A DNA stretch of 64,000 nucleotides from Magnetospirillum aberrantis SpK (lineage in GTDB: Bacteria; Pseudomonadota; Alphaproteobacteria; Rhodospirillales; Magnetospirillaceae). This document shows positions 34,876 through 43,593 of the stretch, one piece after another (positions within the stretch are counted from its first letter, which is position 1; the number at the start of each line of letters is the position of its first letter). The position numbers and the translations under genes were made by a program. Below the pieces are notes generated by a model. That model was not told the origin of the DNA and did no database searches. It was given only the letters and a program-made list of their open reading frames with translations. The stretch is from assembly GCF_011022235.1 (NCBI RefSeq), contig NZ_JAAIYP010000011.1, positions 1-64,000 on the forward strand. Reading direction: 5' to 3'.

Positions 34876-36269
34876 GCGTGTCCGCCGCCACCGCCGCCGT
34901 CTTGGGCGATCCGTTCTTTCAACGTCTGAAGGCGTTGGTGATCGAAACCACCGGCATGGCCTTTTATGCCGACAAGGACGAGGATCTGGCCCGCATCGTC
35001 GCCGAACGCTTGACGGAAACCGGACTTGGGGTCTGTGCGCGCTATCTGGAGCTGATTGCCGACGTCGTGCGCGGCAAGGTCGAGATGGATGCGCTGGTGG
35101 CCGAGTTGACCATCGGCGAAACTTATTTCTTTCGCCATCGCGAACAATTCGACGCGCTGCGCGACATCATTCTGCCCGAAGCCCTGGTCCGCAACGAAGC
35201 CACCAGGTCGTTGCGCATCTGGAGTGCCGGTTGCGCCACCGGTCCCGAACCCTATTCTCTGGCGATCATGCTGAAACGCGAGTTCGGTCACCGCATCGCC
35301 GGCTGGAATGTCAGCATCCTGGGGACCGACATCAATCAGAAGTTCCTGGCCCGTGCCCGTGACGGCCGCTATGACGAATGGGCTTTCCGCGTCACCCCGG
35401 ATGCGGTGCGGCGCGAATGCTTCGACGCCGTCGGCAAGCAATGGCAGATCAAGCCGGAATTCAAGGATTGGGTCAGCTTTCAGTACCACAACCTCATTCG
35501 CAATCGTTTTCCGTCGCTGTTGGACAACCTTTCGGCCTTCGACGTCATCATCTGCCGTAACGTGGTGATCTATTTCAGCCGCGAGACGGTGGAAGCACTG
35601 GTGCCGTGCTTCCGCGAAAGTCTGGTGGACGGTGGCTGGCTGGTGATGGGACACGCCGAACCCAATATCGAATTGTTCCGCGATTTCCGCACCGTCAACA
35701 CCGAGGGCGCCGTGCTGTATCAGCGGGTCGACCGACCGCTTCCGTCGCGGGTCGCCCCCAAGGTCGTGCTGCCGATCCCGGAACCGCCGAAACGGTCGGA
35801 ACCGCGTTCCGCGCGGTCGACCAAGCCCAAGCCGGCACCCCGGCCGCAAGTGGCGGTGGGGCCGGCCTCGGACGGCGAGGTCGCGGCCGTCCGCGCCTTG
35901 GCCGACCAGGGAAAGTGGTCCGAGGCGATGGCCGCCTGCGACCGGCTGATCGCGGCCAACGTCTTGGACGCGGTCGCCCATTTCTACCGTGCCCTGGTGG
36001 CTGAACAACTGGGTGACCTTGAGGGCTGCGAAACCTATCTGAAGCGTGCCATTTATCTCGACCGTCACTTTGTCCTGCCCCATTATCACTTGGGGCTTTT
36101 CCTGTGGCGGCGCAACGACCCGGCAGGAGCCATGCGGTCGTTGCGCAACGTCGTGGCGTTGCTGAGACCGTTGCCGGACGATTTCGTGCTGGCGCATGGC
36201 GACGACATCACCGCCGGCCAATTGCGGGAAACGGTGGGCATGCATCTTGATCTGATCGGGGCGGCATGA
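34872..36269 (+). CDS. cheR: CheR-type methyltransferase with C-terminal TPR region
   Basis: A 465-residue SAM-dependent protein-glutamate methyltransferase acting on chemoreceptors. Residues about 10-275 are the CheR domain: 'AELTIGETYFFRHREQF', the SAM loop 'WSAGCATGPEPYSLAI', 'GTDINQKFLARAR', 'VIICRNVVIYF'. A Pro/Lys linker follows and then about two tetratricopeptide repeats (about 345-445, 'AVAHFYRALVAEQLGDLEGC'). WspC and the CheR3 type have this TPR tail. GTG 34872 overlaps the cheW stop (GTGA). The extension seen upstream belongs to cheW's other frame. Confidence 0.9.
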   Translation: MSVSAATAAVLGDPFFQRLKALVIETTGMAFYADKDEDLARIVAERLTETGLGVCARYLELIADVVRGKVEMDALVAELTIGETYFFRHREQFDALRDIILPEALVRNEATRSLRIWSAGCATGPEPYSLAIMLKREFGHRIAGWNVSILGTDINQKFLARARDGRYDEWAFRVTPDAVRRECFDAVGKQWQIKPEFKDWVSFQYHNLIRNRFPSLLDNLSAFDVIICRNVVIYFSRETVEALVPCFRESLVDGGWLVMGHAEPNIELFRDFRTVNTEGAVLYQRVDRPLPSRVAPKVVLPIPEPPKRSEPRSARSTKPKPAPRPQVAVGPASDGEVAAVRALADQGKWSEAMAACDRLIAANVLDAVAHFYRALVAEQLGDLEGCETYLKRAIYLDRHFVLPHYHLGLFLWRRNDPAGAMRSLRNVVALLRPLPDDFVLAHGDDITAGQLRETVGMHLDLIGAA

Positions 36270-36874
36270 GCGGGGCGAAGGAAACGGCGGGTCTGGTGGA
36301 ACGGCTGCATCGGCAGCTGGCGGCGGGATTCGACGTGAACGATCCCGTTTTCGTCGAACAGGTGCTGAAAGTGCGTGCGCGCCGACTGGCCGCTCCGCGT
36401 CAGCCCGAGGACGACCGTCCACAAGGGCTGGCCGTCCTGTGTTTCGCCATCGGCACCGAAAGCTACGCCTTGCCCTTGGCCGAGTTGGCCGAGGTGATGC
36501 CGTTGGCGCAATGGACGCCGGTACCGGGTTTGGCCCAGCACCTGTTGGGGGTCACCAACGTGCGCGGGGAGATCCATCCGGTGCTGAACCTGCATGCCAT
36601 GCTGACCCTGCCCGAACCCGAGGGGAGCGGACGCGCCTATGTGGTGTTCCTGCGCACGCCCGGCCGTGCCGTGGGGCTTCGCGTCGATGGCCTCAGCCGC
36701 ATTCGGTTCATCGATCCCGCACGGTTGACCGTACCGCACGAGACGGCCAACGGGCTGCCCCAGCGTTTCGTCGCCGGGATATCACCGGAAACCCTGATTT
36801 TGCTTGATGCCCGACAAATTCTGGCGCTCGACCTGCTCCAGGACCGCCGGGCCGACTATCGCCGCGCCACCTGA
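36266..36874 (+). CDS. cheW: CheW-like coupling protein (second copy)
   Basis: A 202-residue CheW-domain protein with about 55 extra residues at the N-terminus before 'LAVLCFAIGTESYALPLAEL'. Other family segments are 'HLLGVTNVRGEIHPVLNLHAM' (in parts) and 'AVGLRVDGLSRIRFID'. It overlaps cheR by ATGA, so it is translationally coupled. A second, longer CheW in this position matches WspD. Two different CheWs suggest that two receptor-binding modes or array interfaces are used by one CheA. Confidence 0.85.
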   Translation: MSGAKETAGLVERLHRQLAAGFDVNDPVFVEQVLKVRARRLAAPRQPEDDRPQGLAVLCFAIGTESYALPLAELAEVMPLAQWTPVPGLAQHLLGVTNVRGEIHPVLNLHAMLTLPEPEGSGRAYVVFLRTPGRAVGLRVDGLSRIRFIDPARLTVPHETANGLPQRFVAGISPETLILLDARQILALDLLQDRRADYRRAT

Positions 36875-36887
36875 AGGAAAAACGAGG

Positions 36888-38507
36888 ATGCACACCGCCG
36901 AATTCTCCGTGTGGAAGAAGATCACACTGCGCCGGAAGCTGATCATCGTGGCGGCGCTGTTTACCATGGTGTTGGGCGGGCTGATCGTCTTTAACGCCGC
37001 GATCCTGAATGCGCAAAAGGACCAGGGAACGGTGGGTGGGCTGGCTGCGCGCCAACGCACCTTGGTTCACCGCGCGGTCGAGGAAATGGTGCTGGTCGGG
37101 ATCGGACAGCCGGCCGATCTTGAGGCAACGTTCAAGCTGCTCAAGGATTCGCAAGAGGTTTTGCTGGACGGCGGCATGCTGCCCGGTGCCGAGACGACTG
37201 GTCTGCAAGGCATGATGCCGGCGACCCAGAACACCGAGATCCGGTCCCGCCTGATGGAACAAGGAACCCTGATCCGGGCGCTCGAGGCCGAGGCCGCTCG
37301 CTATCTGGCGCTGGCCGCCAACGATACCCGGCGGGGCGATAGGTTGCGTGAGGTGCGGGGTGCGGCGGCCAACCTACAGCAATCGGTCGAACAGATCATG
37401 CGGCTTTATGTCAATGATCGCGAGACCCGTCTCAACCAGGCCATCTTCTGGCAGGTGGTGGGCGGCATCGTCGTCGCCTTGGCCGGCGTCACCATCTCGA
37501 CGGTGATCAGCCGCCAGTTGGCCGACCCGCTGGCGTCGTGCGCCGCCGCCGCCCGCGAGATCGCCCAGGGCAACCTGCGCCAAAGCCAGCTGACCGTCAC
37601 TTCGGCCGACGAAGTGGGGGTGCTCCAGCAATCCTTCAACGAAATGCTGACGTCCTTGCGCGACATCGCCCTGCAATCGCGTTCTGTATGCGAGAACCTG
37701 ACTTTGGCCGCCGCCCAAATCCTGACCTCGACCCAGGAACAGGCCGCCGGCACCAAACAGCAGGCGGCGGCGGTCCAGGAAATCACCACCACGGTCGAAC
37801 AGATCAACCTGTCCTCGAAACAGGTGGCGGAACGTTCGCGTCAGGTCGCGGGCACGGCGGATGCGGTGTCGCAATCGGGCCATGCCGGCCTTCAGGCGGT
37901 GCACGAGGCCAGTGTCGGAATGGAAGCCATTCGCGAACAGGCGGAAAACGTCGCCGAGAACATCATCACGCTGTCCGAGCGGACCCAGGCCGTGGGCGAA
38001 ATCATCGCCACCGTCAACGACATCGCCGAGCAATCCAATCTGGTGGCGCTGAATGCTGCCATCGAGGCGGCCGACGCCCGCGAATCGGGGCGCCGTTTCT
38101 CGGTGGTGGCGGGCGAGATCAAGAACCTCGCCGATCAGGCCAAGGAAGCCACCGCTCAGGTGCGCGGCATCCTGGAACAGACGCAGAAGGGCATCAACAC
38201 CTCTGTCATGCTGACCGAGGAAGCCCTGAAGCGCGTCGAGACCGGACGCGAACGCACCAACGTCTCGGAACAGGTCATCCGCCAGATGGCCAACAACATC
38301 CAAGAGAGCGTCCAGGCCTTCCAACAGATTGTCGGCGCCACCAACCAGCAACAGATCGGTCTGGAACAGGTGACCCAGGCGTTGCATGAAATCCGTCAGG
38401 CCAGCCAACAGACCGCCGCCACCACCGGCCAGTTGGAAAAGGCGGCGGTGGAACTGACCCGCCTGGGCGAGCAACTGGCCAAGACGCTGGAGAAGTACAA
38501 GCTTTGA
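36888..38507 (+). CDS. methyl-accepting chemotaxis protein of the che cluster (PilJ-like sensor)
   Basis: A 539-residue chemoreceptor. Membrane helices lie at about 20-42 and 185-207. The periplasmic part begins with 'LAARQRTLVHRAVEEMVLVG', the type IV pilus/PilJ-NIT-like N-terminal sensor pattern. HAMP follows, then a signalling domain. Its hairpin tip deviates from the usual AARAGExGRGF and reads 'EAADARESGRRFSVVAGEIK'. Start ATG 36888 has 'aacgagg' before it. The stop overlaps the TTG start of cheA. It is the only receptor in the cluster and is thus its probable dedicated input, comparable to WspA. Confidence 0.88.
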   Translation: MHTAEFSVWKKITLRRKLIIVAALFTMVLGGLIVFNAAILNAQKDQGTVGGLAARQRTLVHRAVEEMVLVGIGQPADLEATFKLLKDSQEVLLDGGMLPGAETTGLQGMMPATQNTEIRSRLMEQGTLIRALEAEAARYLALAANDTRRGDRLREVRGAAANLQQSVEQIMRLYVNDRETRLNQAIFWQVVGGIVVALAGVTISTVISRQLADPLASCAAAAREIAQGNLRQSQLTVTSADEVGVLQQSFNEMLTSLRDIALQSRSVCENLTLAAAQILTSTQEQAAGTKQQAAAVQEITTTVEQINLSSKQVAERSRQVAGTADAVSQSGHAGLQAVHEASVGMEAIREQAENVAENIITLSERTQAVGEIIATVNDIAEQSNLVALNAAIEAADARESGRRFSVVAGEIKNLADQAKEATAQVRGILEQTQKGINTSVMLTEEALKRVETGRERTNVSEQVIRQMANNIQESVQAFQQIVGATNQQQIGLEQVTQALHEIRQASQQTAATTGQLEKAAVELTRLGEQLAKTLEKYKL

Positions 38508-40825
38508 ACGGCATCCGCGAAAGGCTGCTTGCGGCCTTCCAGGTGGAATATCGCGAACACCTGGAGGTCATCCGCAAACTGCTCGACGATTTGGTTCGTC
38601 GGACGGAAGGCAGCGGCATCGCCCAGTTGGATGAAACTTTTCGCCGCGCCCATTCTCTGAAGGGCGCGGCCCGTGCCGTCGATTTGTTGCCGGTCGAACA
38701 GCTGGCTCATCGCCTGGAAACCCTTTTCGCCCGCGTCCGTGGCGGCCAGATGCGGCTGGACAAGGAATTGTCCGCCGTGGTCGTCCATATCCTCGATCTG
38801 GTCGAGGATTGGGTCACGGCCTTCGTCGCCGGGCAGACACCGCCCGAAACCGCCGAGGCGGTGGCGTTGATCGAGCAATGGCTGGAGGGCGAAAGACCGC
38901 CGCCGCCGGCCCATTGCGCCCCGGCTCCCCCGCCGGCTCTCCCGTCGGTTCCGCCAATGGTGACGGTCCCCCCGGAACTGGTCGCCGCCGTGCCGGCACC
39001 GCCGCCATCGCCGCCGGCACGATCCGCGCAGTCCGAACCGCCGCCGGCTGTCGAACCGCCGCGCGGGCCGGTGGTGGCCGAGGAAACCGTGCGGGTGCGG
39101 GCACTGCATCTGGACCGTCTGTTGCGCAGTTCCAACGAATTGCTGACCGAGACCATGAACCAGCGCACGGTCACCGACAGCCTGTTGGACATGGACCGCC
39201 GATTGGCGGACATGGACCGGCACTGGCGGCGCCTGCGCAAACTGTCGGTGGGCTGGTTGCGCGAGATGGCTGACGAGGCGCGCGAGGGGCAGTTCGAACG
39301 CCAGGCCGAAATCCTGGAGCAGCAATTGCGGGCGGTGTCGCGTCGGGCCCGGCTGTCGCGGCGGCTGCAACAGCGCACCGGATGGAGCCTGCGGCAACTG
39401 GCGGCGGATTTGCAACAGGAAGTGCGTGACGCCCGCATGGTGCCGGCGGAAAGCGTGTTCGCCGGCTTTCGCAAGATGGTGCGCGACATCGCCCGCGAAT
39501 CGGGCAAGCTGGTTGAGGTTCAGGTGACCGGCCTTGAGGTCGAGGCCGACCGCATGGTGCTTCAGGGGCTCAAGGACCCGGTCATGCACCTGTTGCGCAA
39601 CGCCCTGGCCCATGGTGTGGAAGCGCCCGAGCAACGTCAGGATGTCGGAAAACCCGCCGGAGCCGTGGTGAGTCTGGGCTTCGCCGTGACCGAAGGGCGT
39701 CTGGTGGTCATGGTCGAGGACGACGGGCGTGGCCTCGACTATGCCGCCATCCGGGCCAAAGCGGTGGAGGTCGGCCTGTTCAACGCCGATGAGGCGGAGG
39801 AGCTGTCGCGCCAGACCCTGGTGGACCTGATTTTCGATCCCGGTTTTTCCACCAATCGGGCGGTGGACGATCTGTCGGGGCGCGGCATGGGGCTGTCCGT
39901 GGTGCGCGAGGCGGTGACCATGATGAACGGGACCATCGAGGTGCTGGCGCGCGAACCGGCGGGAACGCGGTTTCGCATCTCGGTGCCGTTGTCTGTGTCG
40001 ACCCAACGCCTGTTCCTGGTCGGGTGCCAAGGACACACCTATGCCGTGCCGACGGAGGGTGTCGACCGGCTGCACCGGGTACCGGCCGAGGCGGTGCGGA
40101 CGGTCGAGGGTAAATCTGTCGTCTATCTGGGCGAGCAGCAGGTGCCCTTGTTGTCGTTGGCCCATCTGCTGGCGCTGGGCGAGACGGCGGTCAAGGTCAG
40201 CCGCAACGTGGTGCCGCTGTTGGTGTTGAAGAACGGCGACCGCCGGGTGGCGGTGGCGGTGGACGAGTTCCTGTCCATCCGCGAAGCCCTGGTCAAGGAT
40301 ATCGGCGTGCCGGCCGCCATGGGCACCATGGTCGCCGGCGGCATGTTGCTGGAAGACGGCGGCGTCGCCTTGGTGCTCAATCCGTTCGAGATCGTCGAGA
40401 CCTTCCGCAAGTCGGGCTCGATCCGCGTGCTGACCACGGTGGAGAAACCACCGGAACGGCGGGCGCCGGTCATCTTGGTGGTCGACGATTCGCTGACCAC
40501 CCGCACGCTCGAGAAATCCATCCTCGAGGCCCATGGCTATGGCGTGCGTCTGGCCGTGGACGGCATCGAGGCGTTGGCCAAGCTGCGTGCCGACCATGTC
40601 GACCTGGTCATATCCGACATCCAGATGCCTCGGCTTGACGGTTTCGGCCTGTTGCAGGCCATCAAGGCCGACCAGGCGCTGAAGAAGCTGCCGGTCATCC
40701 TGGTCACCTCGCTCGAGGCGCGCGAGGATCGCGAACGCGGTCTTGCCTTGGGCGCCGACGCCTATGTGGTCAAACGCAAGTTCGACCAGAAGGAACTTCT
40801 CGAAACCATCGGACAGATTCTATGA
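38504..40825 (+). CDS. cheA: CheA histidine kinase-receiver hybrid
   Basis: A 773-residue chemotaxis kinase. It has an N-terminal Hpt (P1) domain with the phospho-accepting His50 in 'RAHSLKGAARAV', and a Pro-rich region (about 130-190) in place of a recognisable P2. Dimerisation and ATPase domains follow with N-box 'HLLRNALAHGVE', 'VEDDGRGLD' and 'GRGMGLSVV', then a CheW-like domain, and a C-terminal receiver with Asp705 in 'VISDIQMP' and Lys in 'YVVKRKFD'. CheA-receiver hybrids are typical of Wsp, Frz and Che3 systems rather than flagellar ones. It begins at TTG 38504 overlapping the MCP stop and ends overlapping cheB (ATGA). Confidence 0.93.
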   Translation: MNGIRERLLAAFQVEYREHLEVIRKLLDDLVRRTEGSGIAQLDETFRRAHSLKGAARAVDLLPVEQLAHRLETLFARVRGGQMRLDKELSAVVVHILDLVEDWVTAFVAGQTPPETAEAVALIEQWLEGERPPPPAHCAPAPPPALPSVPPMVTVPPELVAAVPAPPPSPPARSAQSEPPPAVEPPRGPVVAEETVRVRALHLDRLLRSSNELLTETMNQRTVTDSLLDMDRRLADMDRHWRRLRKLSVGWLREMADEAREGQFERQAEILEQQLRAVSRRARLSRRLQQRTGWSLRQLAADLQQEVRDARMVPAESVFAGFRKMVRDIARESGKLVEVQVTGLEVEADRMVLQGLKDPVMHLLRNALAHGVEAPEQRQDVGKPAGAVVSLGFAVTEGRLVVMVEDDGRGLDYAAIRAKAVEVGLFNADEAEELSRQTLVDLIFDPGFSTNRAVDDLSGRGMGLSVVREAVTMMNGTIEVLAREPAGTRFRISVPLSVSTQRLFLVGCQGHTYAVPTEGVDRLHRVPAEAVRTVEGKSVVYLGEQQVPLLSLAHLLALGETAVKVSRNVVPLLVLKNGDRRVAVAVDEFLSIREALVKDIGVPAAMGTMVAGGMLLEDGGVALVLNPFEIVETFRKSGSIRVLTTVEKPPERRAPVILVVDDSLTTRTLEKSILEAHGYGVRLAVDGIEALAKLRADHVDLVISDIQMPRLDGFGLLQAIKADQALKKLPVILVTSLEAREDRERGLALGADAYVVKRKFDQKELLETIGQIL

Positions 40826-41871
40826 GCCAGAAAATACGGGTCCTCATCGTAGAAGACTCGCTGGTGGTGCGCGAGCTCTTGTCCCACATCATCGGTTCCG
40901 ACGACCGTTTCGACGTGGTGGCCGCGGTGGAAAGCGCCGAGGAAGGGCTGGAACTCCTGAACGTGATGCGGCCCGACGTCATTTCCCTCGACATCCGGTT
41001 GCCGGGGATGAACGGCCTGGACGCCACCCTTCAGATCATGGCCAAGCGGCCGACTCCCATCGTGGTGGTCGCCGCCAACGTCGACGACGACGAATTGAAC
41101 ATCGCCATGAACGCGCTACGCGCCGGGGCCTTGGCGGTGGTGGAAAAGCCGGTCGGTGTCACCAACGCCGCCTTCGAATCCATGGCCCGCCACCTGTGTA
41201 CCCAATTGGCGATCATGAGCCAGGTCAAGGTGGTTCGTCAGGGGATCGACCGGGGGCTGAACTTCGGTGCCAAGGCGCCGGCGGTGGTGCCGCGCCGCTC
41301 GGGCCAGGGCTATGCCATGGTCGGTATCGTCTCCTCCACCGGCGGCCCCCAGGCCCTGGTGCAGATGCTGGGCGGGCTGGGGGCCGGGTTCGCATTGCCG
41401 ATCCTGTTGGTTCAGCACATCACCGCCAGTTTTCTCGACGGCTTTGTGTCCTGGTTGTCCGGGGTCACGCCGTTCAAGGTGCGAATTGCCCAAGATGGCG
41501 ACTCTCCCGAAGCCGGCACCGTCCTGGTTCCGCCGGCTGACCGGCACATGGCGCTCAAGGACGGGCGGGTGGTGTTGCTCGACACGCCGCCGCTGTGCAG
41601 CCAAAAGCCGTCGGGATCGGTGCTGTTGTCGTCTTTGGCCCGCGACCAGGGGCGTCGGGCCATCGGCGTGGTGTTGACCGGCATGGGCGCCGACGGTGCC
41701 GAGGGCATGGCGGAAATGCACCGGGCCGGTGCTTACACCATCGCCGAGGACGAAAGCACCTGCGTGGTTTACGGCATGCCGGCGGCGGCGGCGAAGCTTG
41801 GCGCGGTCAAGGAAATGCTGCCGCTGCCGGGGATCGCGCCGCGTCTGGTCCAGTTGACGGAGGGCAAGTGA
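40822..41871 (+). CDS. cheB: CheB protein-glutamate methylesterase
   Basis: A 349-residue response-regulator methylesterase that removes methyl groups from chemoreceptors. The N-terminal receiver has Asp57 in 'ISLDIRLPGMNG' and Lys109 in 'VVEKPVG'. The C-terminal esterase has its triad in 'VSSTGGPQ' (Ser172), 'LVQHI' (His199) and 'GMGADGAEG' (Asp291). The start ATG overlaps the cheA stop and the stop TGA overlaps the next ATG. The position corresponds to WspF, suggesting receptor adaptation in this pathway. Confidence 0.93.
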   Translation: MSQKIRVLIVEDSLVVRELLSHIIGSDDRFDVVAAVESAEEGLELLNVMRPDVISLDIRLPGMNGLDATLQIMAKRPTPIVVVAANVDDDELNIAMNALRAGALAVVEKPVGVTNAAFESMARHLCTQLAIMSQVKVVRQGIDRGLNFGAKAPAVVPRRSGQGYAMVGIVSSTGGPQALVQMLGGLGAGFALPILLVQHITASFLDGFVSWLSGVTPFKVRIAQDGDSPEAGTVLVPPADRHMALKDGRVVLLDTPPLCSQKPSGSVLLSSLARDQGRRAIGVVLTGMGADGAEGMAEMHRAGAYTIAEDESTCVVYGMPAAAAKLGAVKEMLPLPGIAPRLVQLTEGK

Positions 41872-43574
41872 TGGCGGAAGCGTCAGATTCCCTGATCCTG
41901 ATTGTCGAGGATTCGGCGACACAGGCGCTCAAGCTTCAGCATGTGCTGGAGAGCGAGGGGTTTCGCACGGTATGCGCCTATTCCGGTGAAGAGGCGTTGG
42001 AACAGCTTAATCGCATGCTGCCCAACCTGATGATCATCGACTATCACTTGCCGGGCATCCAAGGCGACGAGCTGTGCCGTCAGGTGCACATGGATCTGAC
42101 CACCCGTTCCATTCCCATCCTGATGCTGACCGCCGACGAGACACAGGCGACCGAGTTGCACGGGTTGGAATCGGGGGCCGACGACTTCGTCGCCAAGTCC
42201 GAGGACGTGGGCATCCTGCTGCTCAGGGTGCACAACCTGTTGCGCAAGTCGCGTCAGGATTCGGCCGTGCTTGATGTGGCGCGGTCGCTGTTTCGCCGTG
42301 CCCGCGTGCTGATCATCGACGACAGCCACACCTATCGCGAGACCCTGGCCCAGGAACTGCGCGAAGACGGCTGCGAGGTGGTGCAGGTGACCAGCGGCCC
42401 CGAGGGTTTGGCGCAATTGCGGGAACGCGACTATGACTGCGTCATGGTCGACATGGTCATGCCCGACATGGATGGCATCGCCGTGTGCCAGGAACTGTCA
42501 GCCCGACGCAACGACAGCGAGGCCCCGCTGGTGGTGCTGATGCTGTCGGCCTATGAGAACAAGGAGAACGTCACCCGCGCGCTTGAGGCCGGTGCCGACG
42601 ACTTCATCGGCAAGTCCACCGAGATGAGCGTGCTGCGGGCTCGGCTGCGAGCGCTTCTGCGCCGCAAGTTCCTGTTGGAGCAGAACCAGCGGATCATCGA
42701 GGAATTCCGTCTGCGCGAGATGGAAACCCTGCGCGCCAAGGCCGAGAAGGAAGCGGCCGAGGCCCGTGCCGCCCTGGCCGAAGGCCTGGCGCGGGCCAAC
42801 GCCGAACTTGAAGAGGCTAACGCCAAGCTGCGCGAGACCCAGGTGCATCTGATCCAATCGGAGAAGATGGCGTCGCTCGGCCAATTGGTGGCCGGCATCG
42901 CGCACGAGATCAACAACCCGCTGTCCTTTGCCCTGTCCAACGTCTTTTCCATCCAGTCGTGGCTGGGCGACGTGCTGCTGGAGGCCGGCGACAGCCTGAC
43001 GCCCGAAGCGCGGGCGCGCCTGGAAAAAGCCAACGCCCGTATCGTCGATACCGGCCAGGGATTGGAACGGGTGCGTGAACTGGTGGTCAAGCTGCGCACC
43101 TTCTCACGGCTGGACGAGGGTGAGTTCAAGACCATCGACGTGCGGGAAGCCATTGAATCGGTGTTGCTGTTCCTGCGTCACAAGACATCCGACCGGATCG
43201 AGGTGGTGCGCGATTATGGCCCTACCGGGGAATTGGCGTGTTTTGCCGGTCAGCTCAACCAGGTGCTGATGAACATCGTCGCCAACGCCGTTGACGCCAT
43301 CGCCGACGACGGTACCATCATCGTGCGCACGGCGATAGAGGATGGGGATTTCCTGATCGCGGTGAAGGACAGCGGGTGCGGCATTGCCCGCGAGCATGTG
43401 GAACACATTTTCGACCCCTTCTTCACCACGAAACCGGTGGGACAGGGGACAGGCCTGGGATTGGCCATCACCTACAAGATCGTCCAGGCCCACAAGGGCC
43501 GTGTCCAGGTGGACAGCGAACCGGGCAAGGGCACGGAAATTCGTGTCCTCATTCCAACCGGGCTTGTGCCCTGA
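41871..43574 (+). CDS. tandem-receiver hybrid histidine kinase (REC-REC-HK; CheS3-like)
   Basis: A 567-residue soluble kinase. The first receiver (about 8-125) has Asp in 'MIIDYHLPG' and Lys in 'FVAKSED'; the second (about 145-265) has 'VMVDMVMPDMDG' and 'FIGKSTE'. Both appear competent. A coiled coil (about 285-325) leads to a histidine kinase core with His345 in 'GIAHEINNPLSF', N-box 'NIVANAVDAI' and 'GTGLGLAI'. No transmembrane segment is present, so its input is probably phosphate from CheA. From memory, CheS3 of Rhodospirillum centenum has this layout and receives phosphate from CheA3 in cyst control. It is coupled to cheB by a TGATG overlap. Confidence 0.9.
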   Translation: MAEASDSLILIVEDSATQALKLQHVLESEGFRTVCAYSGEEALEQLNRMLPNLMIIDYHLPGIQGDELCRQVHMDLTTRSIPILMLTADETQATELHGLESGADDFVAKSEDVGILLLRVHNLLRKSRQDSAVLDVARSLFRRARVLIIDDSHTYRETLAQELREDGCEVVQVTSGPEGLAQLRERDYDCVMVDMVMPDMDGIAVCQELSARRNDSEAPLVVLMLSAYENKENVTRALEAGADDFIGKSTEMSVLRARLRALLRRKFLLEQNQRIIEEFRLREMETLRAKAEKEAAEARAALAEGLARANAELEEANAKLRETQVHLIQSEKMASLGQLVAGIAHEINNPLSFALSNVFSIQSWLGDVLLEAGDSLTPEARARLEKANARIVDTGQGLERVRELVVKLRTFSRLDEGEFKTIDVREAIESVLLFLRHKTSDRIEVVRDYGPTGELACFAGQLNQVLMNIVANAVDAIADDGTIIVRTAIEDGDFLIAVKDSGCGIAREHVEHIFDPFFTTKPVGQGTGLGLAITYKIVQAHKGRVQVDSEPGKGTEIRVLIPTGLVP

Positions 43575-43593
43575 TCGCCACGAGGAGGGGGCC

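Noticed and set aside
38396-40597. 733-codon minus-strand open frame opposite cheA
   Set aside because: Shadow of the cheA coding strand; no domain motif and no start signal.
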